Of a stretch of 7,046 nucleotides of DNA, positions 4,840-7,046 are shown one piece after another; the stretch's first letter is position 1, and each line of letters begins with the position of its first letter. The stretch is from contig JAHFPK010000144.1 of the NCBI GenBank assembly GCA_023266715.1, positions 1 to 7,046 on the forward strand, in the 5' to 3' direction. The notes under the pieces were generated by a model that was not told where the DNA came from, ran no database searches, and worked only from the letters and a program-made list of their open reading frames with translations. The DNA is from Hyphomicrobiales bacterium. GTDB taxonomy: Bacteria; Pseudomonadota; Alphaproteobacteria; Rhizobiales; Aestuariivirgaceae. A program made the translations under genes and the position numbers.

Positions 4840-5610
4840 ATGTCGGACGTCATTCTGCGGACTGAAGGACTGACCAAGCATTACGGCGGCGTGCATGCGC
4901 TGCAGGACGCAAACTTTGAACTCCGCATGGGCGAGCATGTCGCCATCATGGGTGACAATGGCGCGGGCAAGTCGACCTTTGTACGCCAGATCACGGGCGT
5001 CGAGCAGCGCACAGGCGGAAAGATCATCTTCAACGGGCAGGAGGTGCACTTCAAAGGTCCACTCGATGCCCGCGAGGCGGGAATCGAGACAGTGTTCCAG
5101 AACCTGGCTCTGGCCGACGATCTCGACGTTCCATCGAACCTGTTCCTGGGGCGGGAGAAGGTCTGGCTGAATCTGGGACCGTTCTCGATCCTCGATTTCA
5201 AGGGCATGCGCGCGGCAACCGAAAAGGCGTTGCTGCGCACCGCGGTCAAAATCCCGAACCTCAGCAACTCCATCCGCAAAATGTCCGGCGGCCAGCGCCA
5301 ATGCGTGGCGATTGCCCGCACCGCAACTTTCGCCTCGAAACTCATCATCATGGACGAGCCAACGGCGGCACTCGGCGTTCAGGAGACGGCGCAGGTCGAA
5401 AACATCATCCGCACATTGAAGGCCAACGGCGAGCCATTGATCATCATCTCGCATAACATGCGGCAGGTTTTCGACCTTGCGGACAGGATCGTCGTCTTCC
5501 GCCGCGGGCGGATCGTGGCGAACCTCAATAAGCATGAAACCAGCGGTCAGGACGTCGTCGCCTATATTACCGGTGCTAAGACCGGAACGGAGTACGCCGA
5601 CGCGGCCTGA
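4840..5610 (+). CDS. Sugar ABC transporter ATP-binding protein, single nucleotide-binding domain
   Basis: This 256-residue cytoplasmic ATPase drives the importer. All motifs are intact: Walker A GDNGAGKST (38-46), Q-loop Gln87, signature MSGGQ (148-152), Walker B LIIMDE (168-173) with catalytic Glu173, D-loop AALG (176-179) and switch His205. The signature has Met instead of the usual Leu, a mild variation. It has one nucleotide-binding domain, like the FrcA-type ATPases of rhizobia, whereas RbsA/XylG/MglA proteins of about 500 residues carry two. A working transporter would therefore need two copies. The ATG at 4840 has AGGAGG (4827-4832) 7 nt upstream, located in the end of the permease gene. 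The stop codon abuts the convergent comM stop, with no intergenic DNA. Confidence 0.93.
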   Translation: MSDVILRTEGLTKHYGGVHALQDANFELRMGEHVAIMGDNGAGKSTFVRQITGVEQRTGGKIIFNGQEVHFKGPLDAREAGIETVFQNLALADDLDVPSNLFLGREKVWLNLGPFSILDFKGMRAATEKALLRTAVKIPNLSNSIRKMSGGQRQCVAIARTATFASKLIIMDEPTAALGVQETAQVENIIRTLKANGEPLIIISHNMRQVFDLADRIVVFRRGRIVANLNKHETSGQDVVAYITGAKTGTEYADAA

Positions 5611-7046
5611 TCACGCCGCCGCCTGAAACGCCGCAAGCTTCTGACGATAGCTCAGGGCCTCGGCAATGTGAAGGCGCGCGACTTGCTCGCGTCCATCGAG
5701 ATCAGCAAGCGTGCGCGCCACGCGCAACACGCGGTGATAGCCTCGCGCCGATAGGCCCATGGCATCGGCCGCATCGCGCATGAGCTTGAGTCCGGCGGAA
5801 TCAGGCTGGGCAATTTCTTCGAGTAGTGCGCCATCAGCTTGCGCATTGATCCGCAAATGAGCCATGCCCAGTTTTTCAAAGCGCTGTTTTTGCCGCAGGC
5901 GCGCGGCGGCAACCCGTGTTGCAACGTCAGCGCTGGTTTCCTTTGGCGGCGGCAGGGTGAGATCGGAAATTTTCACCGCGGGCAATTCGATTTGAATGTC
6001 CATCCGGTCGAGCAGCGGCCCGGAAATGCGCTGCTGGTAATCCGCCGCACAGCGCGGGCCCTTGCGGCACGTATGCCCCAGTTCACCTGCCATGCCACAC
6101 TTGCACGGGTTCATCGCGGCGATGAGTTGGAATTGCGCTGGGTAGGTGACATGATAATTCGCCCGCGCCACCACGGTTTCGCCCGTCTCAAGCGGCTGCC
6201 GCAAACTTTCCAAGACCCGCGGCTGGAATTCGGGAAGCTCATCAAGAAACAAAACGCCGTGATGGGCAAGCGCCATTTCACCGGGCTTGGCGCGAAGCCC
6301 GCCGCCCACGAGAGCAGGCATGCTCGCCGAATGATGGGGCGCGCGGAAAGGCCTGCGCCTTGAAAGCCTGCCGTCCTTCAATTCACCACCAAGCGAGGCC
6401 ACCATGCTGACGTCCAGCATTTCGCGGGGGTCCATGGGCGGCAGGATGGAAGGCATGCGCTGGGCCAGCATGGACTTGCCCGCACCCGGCGGCCCCACCA
6501 TCAGCAAATGATGGCCACCCGCGGCAGCCACTTCCAAGGCGCGCTTGCCGCTTTCCTGGCCCTTGATGTCACGAAGATCAGGCAGCACGCCGGGCTCCGC
6601 CGCAAGGGCAGGCTTCGGCGCCGAGAGAACCTGTGTGCCCTTCACATGATTGATCAGTTGAATGAGATTGTCAGGGGCTAGAATATCAATGTCCTCGCCG
6701 GCCCATGCAGCCTCCGCACCAGAGGCCTTGGGACAAATCAAACCCATCTCCCGCCCATTGGCCGCGATGGCTGCGGGAAGCGCTCCCGCCACCGCCATGA
6801 GCGAGCCATCAAGGGCAAGCTCGCCCAAAACGACATAACGGTTCAAGAAATCAGGAGGGATCACGCCAAGCGCCGAAAGCACGGCGAGTGCGATGGGCAA
6901 ATCAAAGTGGCTGCCTTCCTTGGGGAGATCAGCAGGCGAGAGATTGATCGCAAGGCGCTTGCCCGGAAGGCCGCGCCCTATGGCATAGAGTGCGGCGCGC
7001 ACCGGCTCGCGGCTGTCCGCCACCGCCTTGTCGGGCAGGCCCACGA
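5611..7046 (-). CDS. comM: YifB/ComM family Mg-chelatase-like AAA+ ATPase, 5' end beyond the window
   Basis: 478 codons are open to the window edge. The frame continues past 7046, and the GTG at 7044-7042 encodes the internal Val of the conserved IVGLPDKAV stretch. The true start is therefore outside, with probably about 30 residues missing from a usual length near 505-510. Counting from that Val: an N-terminal Lon-protease-like domain (GSHFDLPIALAVL, 44-56), Walker A GPPGAGKS (184-191), RPFRAPHH (231-238), Walker B VLFLDE (264-269), a four-Cys zinc-like cluster (314, 316, 326, 332), an arginine-finger region near GPLLDRMD (342-349) and a C-terminal Mg_chelatase_C domain. In naturally transforming bacteria ComM is a hexameric helicase that extends branch migration of incoming DNA. 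Its role in non-transforming alphaproteobacteria is unclear. It is unrelated in function to the sugar transporter and converges on it. Confidence 0.93.
   Translation of the reverse strand, partial: VGLPDKAVADSREPVRAALYAIGRGLPGKRLAINLSPADLPKEGSHFDLPIALAVLSALGVIPPDFLNRYVVLGELALDGSLMAVAGALPAAIAANGREMGLICPKASGAEAAWAGEDIDILAPDNLIQLINHVKGTQVLSAPKPALAAEPGVLPDLRDIKGQESGKRALEVAAAGGHHLLMVGPPGAGKSMLAQRMPSILPPMDPREMLDVSMVASLGGELKDGRLSRRRPFRAPHHSASMPALVGGGLRAKPGEMALAHHGVLFLDELPEFQPRVLESLRQPLETGETVVARANYHVTYPAQFQLIAAMNPCKCGMAGELGHTCRKGPRCAADYQQRISGPLLDRMDIQIELPAVKISDLTLPPPKETSADVATRVAAARLRQKQRFEKLGMAHLRINAQADGALLEEIAQPDSAGLKLMRDAADAMGLSARGYHRVLRVARTLADLDGREQVARLHIAEALSYRQKLAAFQAAA

Noticed and set aside
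3637..5535. A 632-codon open frame on the minus strand, antisense to the permease and ATPase genes
   Set aside because: The plus-strand frames encode complete, motif-perfect ABC proteins. The antisense product is low in hydrophobic structure, rich in Asp, His and Arg, and resembles no family I know. Long antisense frames are common in GC-rich genes.
7042..7044. GTG near the right edge as the comM start
   Set aside because: Known ComM proteins carry about 30 residues before the conserved VGLPDKAV stretch, so this Val is internal and the gene is cut by the window.
1..7046. CRISPR array, transposon, prophage, toxin-antitoxin or defence system
   Set aside because: I saw no spaced repeats, transposase or integrase motifs, terminal inverted repeats or paired small toxin-like genes. 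All major genes have ordinary metabolic, transport or housekeeping identities.

Overview
The window looks like a piece of an alphaproteobacterial chromosome, most likely Hyphomicrobiales (Rhizobium/Brucella relatives). This rests on the protein styles: an inositol/rhizopine-type sugar-binding protein, a single-NBD sugar ABC ATPase, a LacI regulator with a VDRVLN recognition helix, and a MocD-like desaturase. The moderately high GC agrees. I cannot name a genus from sequence alone. I see no rRNA, tRNA, insertion sequence, CRISPR array or prophage gene.

Layout, left to right. (1) A complete minus-strand gene (22-1089) encodes a membrane di-iron fatty-acid-desaturase-like protein with all three histidine boxes. 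It resembles MocD of rhizopine catabolism. Directly behind it, a good RBS and ATG (11-9) open another minus-strand gene that leaves the window after three codons. (2) A 132-bp divergent control region (1090-1221) carries a TTTGATA-N5-TATCAAA palindrome. (3) A plus-strand LacI-family regulator (1222-2250) follows. (4) A dense 361-bp intergenic region (2251-2611) holds a good sigma-70-type promoter, an operator-like sequence over its -10 box, a second copy of the motif found in the divergent region, direct TTCCA repeats, several hairpins, and a 52-codon candidate leader ORF ending one base before the next start codon. (5) A complete sugar ABC importer follows on the plus strand: periplasmic binding protein (2612-3553), permease (3715-4836) and ATPase (4840-5610). 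A strong UUCG hairpin with a T-rich tail separates the binding protein from the other two genes. (6) The 3' part of a convergent minus-strand comM/yifB AAA+ ATPase gene (5611-7046) ends the window. Its stop codon touches the ATPase stop.

How the genes fit together. The binding protein has the DDNF, NREP and GVDATQDAL features of myo-inositol/rhizopine (MocB/IbpA-like) binding proteins. The simplest reading is an uptake system for an inositol-type cyclitol, controlled by the neighbouring LacI protein. The divergent MocD-like oxygenase/desaturase, and perhaps a ferredoxin gene after it, may act on the imported compound. The substrate assignment is inference. comM is an unrelated housekeeping-type gene.

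I found no convincing wholly new system. The most original signals are in the 2251-2611 leader (coupled small ORF, repeats, hairpins and overlapping operator candidates) and in the apparent shared operator between the two intergenic regions.
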